Counted from the stretch's first letter, positions 20,668-31,340 are shown. The stretch: DNA of 64,000 bases from Nocardioides seonyuensis (GCF_004683965.1 NZ_CP038436.1:3286001-3350000), one strand, 5' to 3'. Numbers and translations are program-made. The notes: generated by a model not told the origin, from the letters alone.

Positions 20668-21153
20668 ATGTCACCGGTCGACGACCTCCTGGGACGTCTC
20701 TCGGCCGCCGGTCTCACCCTCGCGACCGCCGAGTCGCTCACCGGCGGGCTGCTGGCAGGCAGCCTGACCAGCGTGCCGGGGGCCTCGCGTGTCTTCCTAG
20801 GTGGCGTCGTCGCCTATGCGACCGACGTCAAGCAGTCGGTCCTCGGAGTCCCGGCGTCCCTTCTCGAGCGGCACGGCGCGGTGTCGGGGGAGTGCGCGGA
20901 GGCCATGGCGACCGGGGTGAGGGAGCTGCTCGGGGCGTCGTTCGGCATCAGCACCACGGGTGTGGCGGGGCCGGACGAGCAGGAAGGACGTCCGGTCGGG
21001 ACAGTCTGGGTCGGCGTCGCCGGCGCGACGGGGGCCACGTCTCGTCTGCTGGCGCTGCCCGGAGGGCGTGACGAGGTCAGGGAGGCCACCTGCCGCGCGG
21101 CGGTGTCGCTTCTTGACGGCATCCTCGGGCGGGAAGATCAGGGGGTCGGGTAG
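20668..21153 (+). CDS. cinA: CinA C-terminal-domain protein (nicotinamide-nucleotide amidohydrolase)
   Basis: 161 aa comprising only the PncC-type amidase domain, which deamidates nicotinamide mononucleotide in NAD salvage. Family marks are [20 protein letters not shown] near residue 15 (active-site serine), [17 protein letters not shown], and [20 protein letters not shown] near residue 93. The N-terminal molybdopterin-like domain of full CinA is absent, as is common in actinobacteria. The clgR-type gene follows 58 nt downstream, the conserved order. Confidence 0.93.
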   Translation: MSPVDDLLGRLSAAGLTLATAESLTGGLLAGSLTSVPGASRVFLGGVVAYATDVKQSVLGVPASLLERHGAVSGECAEAMATGVRELLGASFGISTTGVAGPDEQEGRPVGTVWVGVAGATGATSRLLALPGGRDEVREATCRAAVSLLDGILGREDQGVG

Positions 21154-21211
21154 CGTTGGCCAGACGTTGTCCCCACACGTCCCTCAGCAGGTCCACAGGA
21201 GAGGTTGCCAC

Positions 21212-21520
21212 ATGGTGCTGTTCCGTCGACTGCTCGGCGAGGTGCTGAGGAGCGCCCGGATGCAGCGAGGCATGACCCTGCGCGAGCTGTCCGCGGACGC
21301 CCGGGTCAGCCTGGGCTACATCTCCGAGATCGAGCGCGGCCAGAAGGAAGCGTCCTCCGAGCTGCTGGCGTCGCTGTGCCAGGCGATGGACCTCCCGCTG
21401 TCCGAGGTGCTGCGTGACGTCTCCGAGGCGGTCGCCGTCGAGGAGCTGGCCCTGGGCGTCCAGACGACTCCGATCACGGCTGCTCGCTCGGGTGGCGACG
21501 TGGTGGCCTCCGCCGCCTGA
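21212..21520 (+). CDS. clgR: XRE-family regulator ClgR-like
   Basis: A 102-aa transcription factor. The helix-turn-helix spans about residues 10-65, with [19 protein letters not shown] and [20 protein letters not shown], which closely follow the actinobacterial ClgR consensus. ClgR activates clp protease, recA and stress genes in relatives. The ATG at 21212 has AGGAGAGG at about 12 nt. The position directly after cinA supports the call. It converges with the DNA glycosylase gene (15 nt gap). Confidence 0.9.
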   Translation: MVLFRRLLGEVLRSARMQRGMTLRELSADARVSLGYISEIERGQKEASSELLASLCQAMDLPLSEVLRDVSEAVAVEELALGVQTTPITAARSGGDVVASAA

Positions 21521-21535
21521 TCGTCCCTGAGTGGC

Positions 21536-22345
21536 TCAGTCCGGTGCCGGCTGGCAGCTCGGGCACCAGTAGGCCGCGCGCTCGCGTCCAGCAGGGCCCA
21601 GCATCGAGACCGCGACACGGGTCCCGCAACGGCGGCAGCCCTTGCCGTCCTGTCGGTAGACCCACGTGCGTCGTCCGCGACGCAGGTCGCCGGTGGTGCT
21701 CTGCTCGGCGCGCTCCTTGTTGGCATCGAGCATCAGCTGGGCGCGCCTGACCAGACGCCGCAGGTCGGAGACCGCGCCGACGGGGGCGCTGGGGTGGACT
21801 CCGTGGGTGAAGCACAGCTCTGCGGCGTACATGTTGCCGATGCCGGCCAGGTTGGTCTGGTCGAGGATCGCCTGGTGCACGGGCACCTCGGGAGCGGCAG
21901 TCAGACGCCGGACGGCCTCGTCCTCGTCCCAGTCGGGTCCGAGCAGGTCGGGCCCGAGGTGGGAGACGATCCCTGACTCGGCCGATCCCGGGACCAGCTC
22001 GACGATGCCCAGACTGAAGCCGACGGCCTGGACGGTCGGCGTCTCGAGGACCACCCGAGCCTGGTGGGACGGGCGGCGCCAGCGCTCGCCGGGCGTGTAG
22101 GTGCGCCACGCACCCTCCATCTTGAGGTGGGTGTGCAGAGACCACTCGCCGCGAGCCTCCCCCTCGTCGACGCGAATGCGGGTGAGCAGGTGCTTGCCTC
22201 GCGACACCGTGGAGGTGACGGTGCCGCCCGACAGGTCGGTGGTCGCCAGCTGTGGGACGCGGAAGTCGGTCTGCGAGAGCACCTGGCCGCTCAGCGCGCG
22301 GTCCAGCATGCGTGCGGCACGCCAGACGGTGTCACCCTCGGGCAC
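21536..22345 (-). CDS. nei: Fpg/Nei-family DNA glycosylase (Nei2-like)
   Basis: Base-excision repair enzyme that removes oxidised pyrimidines and nicks the abasic site. The 269-aa protein has the invariant N-terminal PEGDTVWRAARML (proline nucleophile and catalytic glutamate after Met removal), the H2TH region around ILDQTNLAGIGNMYAAELCF and a C-terminal zinc finger (CRRCG ... YWCPSCQ). Its start overlaps the end of lhr by 14 nt, so helicase and glycosylase are translated from one mRNA, a recurrent actinobacterial arrangement. Confidence 0.94.
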   Translation of the reverse strand: MPEGDTVWRAARMLDRALSGQVLSQTDFRVPQLATTDLSGGTVTSTVSRGKHLLTRIRVDEGEARGEWSLHTHLKMEGAWRTYTPGERWRRPSHQARVVLETPTVQAVGFSLGIVELVPGSAESGIVSHLGPDLLGPDWDEDEAVRRLTAAPEVPVHQAILDQTNLAGIGNMYAAELCFTHGVHPSAPVGAVSDLRRLVRRAQLMLDANKERAEQSTTGDLRRGRRTWVYRQDGKGCRRCGTRVAVSMLGPAGRERAAYWCPSCQPAPD

Positions 22346-25300
22346 GCAGCCTCAACCCCCGCGGCGTCGAGACGAAGCCCGCGTCCTGGAGCGCCTGGCG
22401 CGCCGGGGTGAGGCCCGAGCCGAGGAGCTGCTCGCCGTCCACCTTCTCGACCAGGAGGTCGCCCATGGCGCCAGCACGCGCCGCCTCGGCCAGGGAGGAC
22501 GCGGCCGGAGCCAGCCGGTCTCCGTCCTCGGACCAGGTGAGCAGGGTGCGACCGCCGCGCTCGACGTAGAGGGTCAGCGCCCCGTCGACCAGGACCACCA
22601 GGGCGCCCGCCTTGCGGCCCGGTCGGTGGCCGTTCTCCGCGCTGGACGGCTCGGGCCAGGGGAGTGCCGCACCGTAGGGGTTGGCGGGGTCGGTCGCGGC
22701 GAGGGTGACGGGCACGGGCTTGGCGTCGGCAGCGACCTCGGCGAGCGCGCGCAAGCGGTCCACGGCCCCGGCCGTCCCGAACTGCGCAGCTCCGAGTCCC
22801 TCGATGAAGTAGCCGCGGCGGGTGCGTCCGGCATCCTCGAGCGCGCTCAGCACCTTGTAGACCGCCGCGAAGCCACCGGGAACACGCTCGGCAGCCACGG
22901 CTCCGCGGGTCACGACACCGTGGCGCTCGAGCAATCGCTCGGCGGCGGCCTTGGCGCGACGGGTCGGGTCGGCGGCGACGGGCGGGAGCACGGACCAGCG
23001 CCCAGCAGCGTCGGCCGGTCCCGTTCTGGTGGGCAGCCGGCCTGTGCGCGGCGGAGAACGACGACTGCGGTGGCTTCCACGGCCGCCGCGCACGAGGGCC
23101 CGCAAGGGGGTCAGCGTGTCGTTGGTGACGTGACCCGACCAGACGAGGTCCCACAGTGCGGATCTCAGCGCGGCGTCGTCCTGGCTGCCGACCGCGTCGG
23201 AGAGCTGTCGGAAGAACCACGCGCCGCCCGGCTCGAGCGCTGCGAGCACGCTGGTGTGGAGGGGGCCGAGGTCCTCGACGTCGGGCTCGGGCAGGCTCAG
23301 GTCGGCCTGGTCTGCCAGGTGGAGGCTCACCCAGCCGTCGGTGCCCGGGATCGTGCCGTGCCCTGCCCAGAGCACCTCGCCCGCCGCCGTCAGCTGGTCG
23401 AGATGTGCGGGCTCGTAGTCGCTGACTCGCACCGGCAGCACCAGCGACTCCAGGGCGCTCGCCGGCAGGGGGCATCCCGCCAGCTGCTCGATCACGGTGG
23501 CGACGCCGTCCACCCCCCGCAGGCCACGGGAGCCGCGTCGCACGGCGTGCTGCCACGTCGGCGCGAACCGTCCCAGGGTGTCCTGGGGCACGGGCTCGAT
23601 CTCCTGGCGCAGGCGCGCCAGTGAGCGACGCCGCAACCGTCGCAGGACCTCGGCGTCGCACCACTCGGCACCCGAGCCACCCGGTCGGAACTCACCGTCG
23701 AGGACACGGCCGCGACCGGCGAGTCGCTGCAGGGCGTGCCGGACCACGGCGGACCCGAGCCCCAGCCGCGCCGACACGTCCTCGACCGTGAACGGACCGC
23801 GGGTGCGTGCGAACCTCGCGACCAGGTCACCGATGGGGTCCTCGACCGGCTCGCCGAACACCTCGGGGGTGCCGGGTGGGACGGGCACGCCGAGCCCGTC
23901 GCGGAGCCGGCCGACGTCCTCGACGACTGCCCAACGCTCCTCGCCCGCCATCCGCACCTGCACGACCCTCCGCGCTGCCTCGAGCTGGGCCAGCGCGTCA
24001 CCAGGGTCGAAGGAGGCGCGGGACGCCACCTCGCTGCTGGACAAGGGACCGAGCAGGCGCACCAGGTCGGCCACTCCCTCGGCGTCACGGGCCTGCCGGT
24101 CGGGGGAGAGTCGCTGGAGCTGGGCCTCCACCTCGGCGAGGACCTCGGGGTCGAGGAGCTCGCGCAGCTCGGCGCGGCCCAGCAGCTCCGCGAGGAGCCC
24201 CTGGTCGGGCTGAGGGCCGCGGCGCGGCGCTCGGCGATGGGGGAGTCGCCCTCGTAGACGAACTGGGCGACGTAGCCGAACAGCAGGCTCGCAGCGAAGG
24301 GTGAGGGCCGGTCGGTCGCGACATCGACCACGTTGACCTCACGGTTGGCGAGCCGTCGCATCAACGTGGCCAGGCCGGGCAGGTCGTAGACGTCCTGGAG
24401 GCACTCGCGCACCGCCTCGAGGACGATCGGGAACGACGGGTAGCGGACCGCGACCTCGAGCAGCGCCGCGCTCCGCTGGCGCTGCTGCCACAGCGGGCTC
24501 CGCCGGCCCGGGTCACGCCGGGGCAGCAGCAGGGCGCGAGCCGCGCACTCGCGGAAGCGTGAGGCGAACAGGGCGCTGCCGCCCACCTCGGCGGTGACGA
24601 TCTGCTCGATCTCCTCGGGCTCGAAGACCACGAGCTCACCGGTCGGTGGCTCCGCGTCGGTGTCGGGGATGCGTACGACGATGCCGTCGTCCGAGGCGAC
24701 CGCCTGGCCGTCGACGTCGTGTCGCTCGCGCAGCCGGGCATTGATCGCCAGTGCCCACGGCGCGTGGAGCGGGGTGCCGTAGGGGGAGTGCACGACGAGT
24801 CGCCAGTCGCCCAGCTCGTCGCGGAAGCGCTCGACGACGATCTGCCTGTCGTGGGGGACGACCCGGGTCGCCTCCAGCTGCTCGAAGAGGTAGGTCGTGA
24901 GGTTGGCTGCGGCGTACTCGTCGAGCCCCTGCTCCCGTGCCAGCGCGGTGGCACGCTCGGCCGGGAGGGCGGTCAGCTCGCGGGTGAAGGCGCCGACGGC
25001 CTCGCCCAGCTCCGCGGGGCGGCCGAGCGTGTCACCCTTCCAGAACGGCAGACGCCCGGGGATGCCGGGTGCCGGCGTGACGAGCACGCGGTCGTGGGTG
25101 ATGTCCTCGATCCGCCAGCTCGTCGCACCGAGGGCGAAGACGTCGCCCACGCGCGACTCGTAGACCATCTCCTCGTCGAGCTCGCCGACCCGCCGGCCGG
25201 TGCCCTCTCCGACGAGGAACACGCCGAAGAGACCGCGATCGGGGATCGTGCCACCGCTGGTGACGGCGAGACGCTGGGAGCCGGGGCGGCCGGTGAGCGA

Positions 25301-26836
25301 GCCCGCGACGCGGTCCCACACCAGGCGCGGACGGAGCTCTGCGAACTCGTCGCTGGGGTAACGCCCGGCGAGGAGGTCGAGGGTGGCCTCGAAGGCACTG
25401 CGTGGCAGCTGGGCGAAGGGGGCTGCCCGGGTGAAGAGGGTGTAGAGCTCCTCGACGTCCCAAGCCTCCACGGCGGTCATGGCGACCACCTGCTGGGCGA
25501 GCACGTCCAGCGGGTTGGCCGGCACCCGAAGGCTCTCGATCGCTCCGGCGCGCATGCGCTCGACCGAGACCGCGGTGGGGGCCAGGTCGCCGCGGTGCTT
25601 GGGGAACAGCACGCCGCGACTGGTCTCGCCGACCTGGTGCCCGGCACGGCCGACGCGCTGCAGTGCACTGGCGACGCTCGGCGGGGACTCGATCTGGACC
25701 ACCAGGTCGACCGCGCCCATGTCGATGCCGAGCTCGAGGCTGCTCGTGGCGACGACGGCGGGCAGGCGGCCGCGCTTGAGGTCGTCCTCGATCTGCGCGC
25801 GCTGCTCCTTGGAGACCGACCCGTGGTGGGCCTTGGCGATGAGCGTGGCCGCGCCCGCGCTCGCCCCGGACTGGGCCATGATCGCGGCGGGCGGTGAACC
25901 GGGCGGCGCCCCTTCCTCACCGGCGCGTTGGGCCGCGATCTCGTTGAGTCGTGCGGTCAGCCGTTCGGCCAGGCGTCGGGAGTTGGCGAAGACGATCGTG
26001 GAGCGGTGCTGCTCGATCAGGTCGACGACGTGCTCCTCGACGTGGGGCCAGATCGAGCGGCTCGGGACCGGGTCGTCGGACTCTTCCTGGTAGTCCCCCG
26101 GGGCCGTCATGTCCTCGACCGGGACCACGACGCGGAGGTCCCACTCCTTGGTGCTCGGCGGTGCCACGATCTCGACCGGCGCGCTGCCCCCGAGGAAGCG
26201 GGCGACCTCGTCGAGAGGTCGCACCGTGGCGCTGAGCCCGATGCGTTGGGCAGGACGCTCGAGGAGGTCGTCGAGGCGTTCGAGGGTCAGGGCGAGGTGG
26301 GCGCCGCGCTTGCTGCCCGCGACGGCGTGCACCTCGTCGAGGATCACGGTCTCGACGCCCCGCAAGGTCTCCCGGGCCTGGCTGGTGAGCATGAGGAAGA
26401 GGGACTCGGGGGTGGTGATCAAGATGTCGGGCGGCTTGCTCTGGAGACGCCGCCGGTCGGCCGCCGGGGTGTCTCCGGAGCGGACCCCGACCGAGACCTC
26501 CGGCAGGGACGTGCCGAGACGCTCGGCGGTGTGGCGGATCCCCGTCAGGGGAGCGCGGAGGTTGCGCTCGACGTCGACCCCCAGGGCCTTGAGCGGGGAG
26601 ATGTAGACCACCCGTGTGCGGCGCGACCGGTCGTCCCGCGGTCCGGACGTGTGCAGGGCGTCGAGCGAGTGGAGGAAGGCGCTGAGTGTCTTGCCGCTGC
26701 CGGTGGGAGCCACGACGAGGGCGTGACGTCCCTGGCCGATCGCCTCCCACGCACCGACCTGGGCCGGAGTCGGCTCCGCGAACGCAGCCTCGAACCACGC
26801 CCGTGTGGGCTCGCTGAAGCGGTCGAGGGCGTGCAC
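22332..26836 (-). pseudogene. lhr: Lhr-type ATP-dependent DNA helicase, interrupted by a frameshift
   Basis: A superfamily-2 helicase of about 1500 aa that unwinds 3'-5' DNA in repair. The N-terminal frame (26836 downwards) has VVAPTGSGKTLSAFLHSLDA, the DEVH box ILDEVHAV and motif VI (SALQRVGRAGHQVGE). The frame is lost at about 24205-24225, after GDSPIAERRAAALS. The next frame continues at once with DQGLLAELLGRAELRELLD and the usual Lhr C-terminal region to 22332. Total length is 1 nt short of a multiple of three, so one base is missing, possibly in a CCC run. It may be a recent mutation or an assembly error. It is coupled to nei. Confidence 0.88.
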
Positions 26837-26893
26837 GGCGCCAGTGTCTCACCGAGCACCGACACCGACGGCCGCCCGAGCGGCTGGGGGGCG

Positions 26894-27274
26894 TCAGTCC
26901 ACGACGGCGTCGAGCTCGACCTCGACCTTCCAGCGCGGGTCGAGCAGGCCGGCCACGACGACCATGGTGCTGGCCGGCAGCACGTCGCCGAAGACCTCGC
27001 CGTGGACGCGACCCACCGCGTCTGCGTCGGCGGCGTCGACGACGTACTGGCGGGTGCGGATCACGTCGGCCTTGGTGCCGCCGAGTCCCGCAAGGGCCTC
27101 GATGGCGATCTCCCAGCAGCGGCGGGCCTGGGCGCGCGGGTCCGGGTCCACGTGACCGTCCGGCCACACGGGGGCGGTGCCGCTGACCGCGATCGACCCG
27201 CCCAGGCGGACCGCCCGGCGGAATCCGATGGCCTGCTCGTAGGGCGAGCCGCTCGGCACAGAGTCCCTCTTCAT
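26894..27274 (-). CDS. RidA family (YjgF/YER057c/UK114) protein
   Basis: A 126-aa member of the RidA superfamily, trimeric enzymes or binding proteins that hydrolyse reactive enamines/imines from PLP chemistry. Visible family features are AIGFRRAVRLGGSIAVSGTAP, TRQYVVDAADADAVGRVHGE near residue 80 (bearing the arginine of the active site) and DVLPASTMVVVAGLLDPRWKVEVEL at the C-terminus. The ATG at 27274 is preferred because an ACCGTA (TACCGT on the minus strand) box lies 6 nt ahead and the upstream frame is not protein-like. Divergent from the AAA ATPase gene. Confidence 0.92.
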   Translation of the reverse strand: MKRDSVPSGSPYEQAIGFRRAVRLGGSIAVSGTAPVWPDGHVDPDPRAQARRCWEIAIEALAGLGGTKADVIRTRQYVVDAADADAVGRVHGEVFGDVLPASTMVVVAGLLDPRWKVEVELDAVVD

Positions 27275-27280
27275 GGCCAC

Positions 27281-27286
27281 ACGGTA
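27281..27286 (-). promoter_or_regulatory. Putative leaderless -10 box for the RidA gene
   Basis: TACCGT on the minus strand ending 6 nt before the ATG at 27274. Confidence 0.4.
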
Positions 27287-27331
27287 GCCGTGGCGGGTGG
27301 TTCGTGCCGACCAGCCGAGGTGCTCCACCCC

Positions 27332-27337
27332 TAGGCT
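27332..27337 (+). promoter_or_regulatory. Putative leaderless -10 box for the AAA ATPase gene
   Basis: TAGGCT ending 7 nt before the ATG at 27345; no ribosome-binding site is present. Confidence 0.5.
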
Positions 27338-27344
27338 CACGCCC

Positions 27345-28805
27345 ATGACGACCGGCGCGGGGGAAGACACGGACGGCAGCCCTGTGGGCGACGCGGATCT
27401 CAGGGCGGCTCTCGCCCGACTGGTGCAACAGCTGACGCAGGAGGATCCTGCCGCCAAGCGGGGCAACCCGTTGCTGCCACGGCTCGACGCCCATCTCGGT
27501 GTCCCCGCGGACGAGGTGCCCGTGGTCTCCCAGACGATCGACCTCCACCGGTGGGCCGACACCGACATCGCGCTGGCATCGATCGCGGAACGTGACGCCT
27601 CGGGAGAGCTCGTCGGCATCGGAGGTGGCGACCAGCGACACCACAGCTCGCTCAGCGACCTCATGGAGCAGGCACAGTGGGGGAGGTTCAGGCAGGGTCA
27701 GGTCGACCGGCTCAACGTGGCGACCGGACCCGACTCTGAGCGCGCGACGGTGGCCTTCGGGCTCCACCTCTTCGCCTTCGACGGCGCGCCCGTGGCGGTC
27801 CTCCAACGAGCCGGCAACCGGCAGTACGGCTCCGAGTCGAGGCTCGAGGTCCTCTCACCGGCTCCCGAGGTGGCCTCCGCCCTCCTCTCGGAGGTGAGGG
27901 AACAGGCGATGAACCACAGCATCCTGAGGGGACAGGTCCTCACCTTCACCGACAATCCTTATGAACGAACCGCCGCGGGCATCACGTTCGTGCGCCGGCC
28001 CGACGTGCCCGCCGAGCGCGTCGTCCTGCCGGACGGCACCCTCGACGAGATCCACGCCCACGTGGTCGGACTGGCCCAGCACCGTGAGCAGCTGCGCGAG
28101 CGAGGCCAGCACCTCAAGCGCGGGATCCTCCTCTACGGCCCCCCGGGCACGGGCAAGACCCACACCGTGCGCCACCTCATCGGTGCCCAGCCCGACACGA
28201 CCGTCATCGCCCTCACCGGCACCCAGATGGGCCACGTGGCCGCAGCCGCACAGATCGCCCGCGCACACCAGCCGGCGATGGTCGTCCTGGAGGACTGCGA
28301 CCTGATCGCCGAGGACCGGGACCACGACCACTTCGGTGGTGGTCCCTCTCCGTTGCTGTTCACCCTCCTCGATGCCATGGACGGGCTCGACCCGGACGCC
28401 GACGTCGTCTTCCTCCTCACCACCAACCGCGTGGAGGCGCTGGAGAAGGCGCTGGCCCAGCGTCCGGGACGGGTCGACCTGGCCGTGGAGATCCCCCTCC
28501 CGGACGAGGCGTCCCGACGCCGCCTGATCGAGCTGTACGGCGCGCAGGTCGACTTCTCCGAGGAGGCGGTGGCCGAGGCCGCCCGGGTGGCTGCCGGGAG
28601 CGCGGCGTCGTACGCCAAGGAGCTGGTGCGGCGGGCAGTCCTGCACGCCGCCCTGGCCGGCCGCGCCCCCGGTGACGCAGACCTGATCGCGGCGAGCGAG
28701 GCACTGCAGGACGACGCCGCCGTGCTGACTCGGGCGCTGCTGGGATCCACCGCGCCGGGACGCTCGGACGCAATGGGTTCGAGGGATGTCAGGCCGCTCC
28801 TCTAG
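27345..28805 (+). CDS. AAA+ ATPase (Cdc48/proteasomal-ATPase-like core)
   Basis: 486 aa with one AAA+ module. Residues 1-230 form an unassigned N-terminal domain. The ATPase core follows, with Walker A ILLYGPPGTGKTHT near residue 262, Walker B VVLEDCDLIAED near 315, sensor-1 FLLTTNRVEALEKAL and the arginine finger region AQRPGRVDLAVEIPLPDE. This core resembles FtsH/Cdc48-type unfoldases, but there is no membrane anchor and no protease domain. Substrate unknown. An ABC exporter operon starts 11 nt downstream; because that has its own promoter-like box, a functional link is unproven. Confidence 0.85.
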   Translation: MTTGAGEDTDGSPVGDADLRAALARLVQQLTQEDPAAKRGNPLLPRLDAHLGVPADEVPVVSQTIDLHRWADTDIALASIAERDASGELVGIGGGDQRHHSSLSDLMEQAQWGRFRQGQVDRLNVATGPDSERATVAFGLHLFAFDGAPVAVLQRAGNRQYGSESRLEVLSPAPEVASALLSEVREQAMNHSILRGQVLTFTDNPYERTAAGITFVRRPDVPAERVVLPDGTLDEIHAHVVGLAQHREQLRERGQHLKRGILLYGPPGTGKTHTVRHLIGAQPDTTVIALTGTQMGHVAAAAQIARAHQPAMVVLEDCDLIAEDRDHDHFGGGPSPLLFTLLDAMDGLDPDADVVFLLTTNRVEALEKALAQRPGRVDLAVEIPLPDEASRRRLIELYGAQVDFSEEAVAEAARVAAGSAASYAKELVRRAVLHAALAGRAPGDADLIAASEALQDDAAVLTRALLGSTAPGRSDAMGSRDVRPLL

Positions 28806-28808
28806 GGT
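28803..28808 (+). promoter_or_regulatory. Putative -10 box for the ABC exporter operon
   Basis: TAGGGT lying across the AAA gene stop and ending 8 nt before the GTG start at 28817; it would give a leaderless transcript. Confidence 0.45.
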
Positions 28809-28816
28809 CGGTCCAC

Positions 28817-29743
28817 GTGAGCGACGCGATGATCTCGGCCGTTGGCCTGCGCAAGTCCTTCGGTGAGTTCGAGGCGGTCAAGGGGATCGACGTCGAGGTC
28901 CGTCGCGGCGAGGCGTTCGGCTTCCTCGGCCCCAACGGGGCCGGCAAGTCGAGCACCATGAGGATGATCGCGTCCGTCAGCCCCGTCACTGGCGGAGAGC
29001 TCCGGATCCTCGGCATGGACCCCACGTCCGACGGGCCCGCGATCCGTTCGCGCATCGGGGTGTGCCCCCAGGAGGACACCCTCGACAACGAGCTCAACGT
29101 CTTCGACAACCTGTTCATCTACGGCCGTTACTTCGGCATCGACAAGGCGACCTGCCGTGAGCGCGCCCACGAGCTGCTCGAGTTCGCCGTGCTCACCGAC
29201 AAGGCCAAGGCCAAGGTCGAGGAGCTCTCGGGCGGCATGAAGCGGCGCCTGACCATCGCCCGGTCCCTCATCAACCGCCCCGAGCTGCTCCTGCTCGACG
29301 AGCCCACGACCGGCCTCGACCCGCAGGCCCGTCACGTCCTGTGGGACCAGCTCTTCCGTCTCAAGCAGGCCGGGGTCACGCTCGTCATCACCACGCACTA
29401 CATGGACGAGGCCGAGCAGCTGTGCGACCGGCTCGTGGTGATGGACAAGGGGCTCATCGCAGCCCAGGGGTCCCCACGCGAGCTGATCCAGCACTACTCC
29501 ACGCGTGAGGTGGCCGAGCTGCGGTTCGGGGTCGGTGAGCACGAGTCCCTGGTCGGCAAGGTGGAGGACCTCGGCGAGCGCATCGAGGTCCTGCCCGACC
29601 GCCTGCTGGTCTATGCCGACGACGGTGAGGCCGTGCTCGCGCAGGTGCACGAGCGCGGCCTGCAACCGGTCGCCGCCCTCGTGCGCCGCTCCTCCCTCGA
29701 GGACGTCTTCCTCAGGCTCACCGGCCGATCGCTGGTCGACTGA
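28817..29743 (+). CDS. ABC-2 type exporter, ATP-binding subunit
   Basis: 308-aa ATPase of a drug/glycolipid-type exporter (DrrA/NodI branch). Walker A is [15 protein letters not shown] near residue 40, the Q-loop CPQEDTLDNEL near 93, the ABC signature ELSGGMKRRLTIARSL near 137, and Walker B ELLLLDEPTTGLDPQ near 157, followed by the H-loop TTHYMDEAEQL. A C-terminal extension of about 80 residues is usual for this branch. GTG start; the stop overlaps the first permease (TGATG). Substrate not predictable. Confidence 0.93.
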   Translation: MSDAMISAVGLRKSFGEFEAVKGIDVEVRRGEAFGFLGPNGAGKSSTMRMIASVSPVTGGELRILGMDPTSDGPAIRSRIGVCPQEDTLDNELNVFDNLFIYGRYFGIDKATCRERAHELLEFAVLTDKAKAKVEELSGGMKRRLTIARSLINRPELLLLDEPTTGLDPQARHVLWDQLFRLKQAGVTLVITTHYMDEAEQLCDRLVVMDKGLIAAQGSPRELIQHYSTREVAELRFGVGEHESLVGKVEDLGERIEVLPDRLLVYADDGEAVLAQVHERGLQPVAALVRRSSLEDVFLRLTGRSLVD

Positions 29744-30540
29744 TGAGCACCTCGCTCACCGCCCGTGACGGGGTCGGGCGCCAGGTCGACTACTGGTGGA
29801 CGGTCTACAAGCGCACGTGGCGTGGCGGCATCATCTCGAGCTTCGTCTCGCCCTTGTTCTACGTCGTCGGCATGGGCGTGCTCCTGGGTGGCTTCATCGA
29901 GGGCGACCCGGCTCGGTTGGAGGGTGCCACGTCCTACCTCGCCTACATCGTCCCCGGACTCGTGGCTGCGCACGCCATGCAGCTGGCTGTCGGCGAGACG
30001 ACCTACCCCGTCATGGGCGGGATCAAGTGGCACAAGAGCTACCACGCGCAGATGGCCACGCCTCTGGCAGTGCGTGACATCGTCAACGCCCACCTCCTCT
30101 TCGTGCTGAGCAGGATCGGCTCGGCGACAGCGGTGTTCATGCTCGTCCTCGCGCCGTTCGGGCTGTTCGAGTCGTGGTGGGGGCCCTTCCTGGCCTGGCT
30201 TGCGCAGCTGCTCGTGGGGATGGCATTCGCGACCGTGGTGTTCGGGGTGAGCGCCCGGATGACGTCCGAGGAGGGCTTCGGCGTGATCTTCCGGCTCGGC
30301 GTCGTGCCCCTGACGCTGTTCTCCGGGGCGTTCTTCCCCATCGACAACCTCGGGCCGCTGCTGGCCTGGGTCGCCCGGCTCACGCCGTTGTGGCACGGTG
30401 TCGACCTCTCGCGGATGCTCTGCCTGGACACGGTCGACTGGCCGCTCGCCGCGGTGCACCTCGTGGTGCTGGCGGCGATCACGGCCTGGGGCTGGTGGTG
30501 GGCGATCCGCGGCCTCGAGCAGAGGCTGGGCGACTCATGA
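29743..30540 (+). CDS. ABC-2 type exporter, permease subunit 1
   Basis: 265-aa integral membrane protein with six hydrophobic segments, starting IISSFVSPLFYVVGMGVLLG and including LAYIVPGLVAAHAMQLAVGE and the ABC-2 signature VVPLTLFSGAFFPIDNLGP before the last helices. It pairs with the following permease to make a heterodimeric channel powered by the upstream ATPase. Coupled by overlapping start and stop on both sides. Confidence 0.92.
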   Translation: MSTSLTARDGVGRQVDYWWTVYKRTWRGGIISSFVSPLFYVVGMGVLLGGFIEGDPARLEGATSYLAYIVPGLVAAHAMQLAVGETTYPVMGGIKWHKSYHAQMATPLAVRDIVNAHLLFVLSRIGSATAVFMLVLAPFGLFESWWGPFLAWLAQLLVGMAFATVVFGVSARMTSEEGFGVIFRLGVVPLTLFSGAFFPIDNLGPLLAWVARLTPLWHGVDLSRMLCLDTVDWPLAAVHLVVLAAITAWGWWWAIRGLEQRLGDS

Positions 30541-31340
30541 GCCTCGATCACCGCGCCACCACTCCGGCCCTGTCGCCCTGGGGCGCCCTGTCGGCCATCA
30601 CGCTGCGCAACTACACGACCTACCGGCGCTACTGGAAGCTGTTCCTCACCGGATTCCTGGAGCCGGTCTTCTACCTGTTCTCCATCGGCATCGGTGTCGG
30701 ACAGCTCATCGACACGTTCGAGTTCAACGGCCAGTCGATCCCCTACGCCGAGTTCGTGGCCCCCGGGATGCTCGCCGCGAGCGCCTTCAACGGTGCCCTG
30801 CTCGACTCCACCTACAACGTCTTCTTCAAGCTCAAGTACGACAAGCTCTACGACCAGATGCTGGCCACGCCACTGACCACCGCGGACGTCGCGCGCGGGG
30901 AGATCCTGTGGGGCCAGCTACGTGGTGCGTCCTACTCCGCGGCGTTCCTTCTCGTCATGCTGGCCATGGGAATGATCAGCAGCTGGTGGGCGCTGCTCGC
31001 GCTGCCCGCGACCCTGTTGATCGGCTTTGCCTTCAGCGCGGTCTGCATGGGCCTGACGACCTACATGAAGTCCTTCCAGGACTTCGACAAGATCACCTTG
31101 GTCCAGCTCCCGATGTTCCTGTTCTCGGCCACCTTCTTCCCCGTCGAGGCGTTCGGTGACGGGCCGGTGCGCTGGGTCGTCGAGGCGACGCCGCTCTACC
31201 GCGGGGTCGTGCTGTGCCGCGAGCTCACCACCGGCGCGCTGACGTGGTCGAGCGCGGTGTCGGTCGCCTACCTGCTCGTGATGGGTGTGCTGGGGCTGCT
31301 GCTGGTTCGCAGGCGGCTCGACAAGCTCCTCCTCACCTGA
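30537..31340 (+). CDS. ABC-2 type exporter, permease subunit 2
   Basis: 267-aa integral membrane protein, second half-channel of the exporter. Helices include WKLFLTGFLEPVFYLFSIGI, FVAPGMLAASAFNGALLDST and the conserved LPMFLFSATFFPVEAFGDGP ahead of the C-terminal helix. The ATG at 30537 overlaps the preceding stop by 4 nt. The operon ends here, converging with the signal peptidase gene with 6 nt between stops. Confidence 0.92.
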   Translation: MSLDHRATTPALSPWGALSAITLRNYTTYRRYWKLFLTGFLEPVFYLFSIGIGVGQLIDTFEFNGQSIPYAEFVAPGMLAASAFNGALLDSTYNVFFKLKYDKLYDQMLATPLTTADVARGEILWGQLRGASYSAAFLLVMLAMGMISSWWALLALPATLLIGFAFSAVCMGLTTYMKSFQDFDKITLVQLPMFLFSATFFPVEAFGDGPVRWVVEATPLYRGVVLCRELTTGALTWSSAVSVAYLLVMGVLGLLLVRRRLDKLLLT

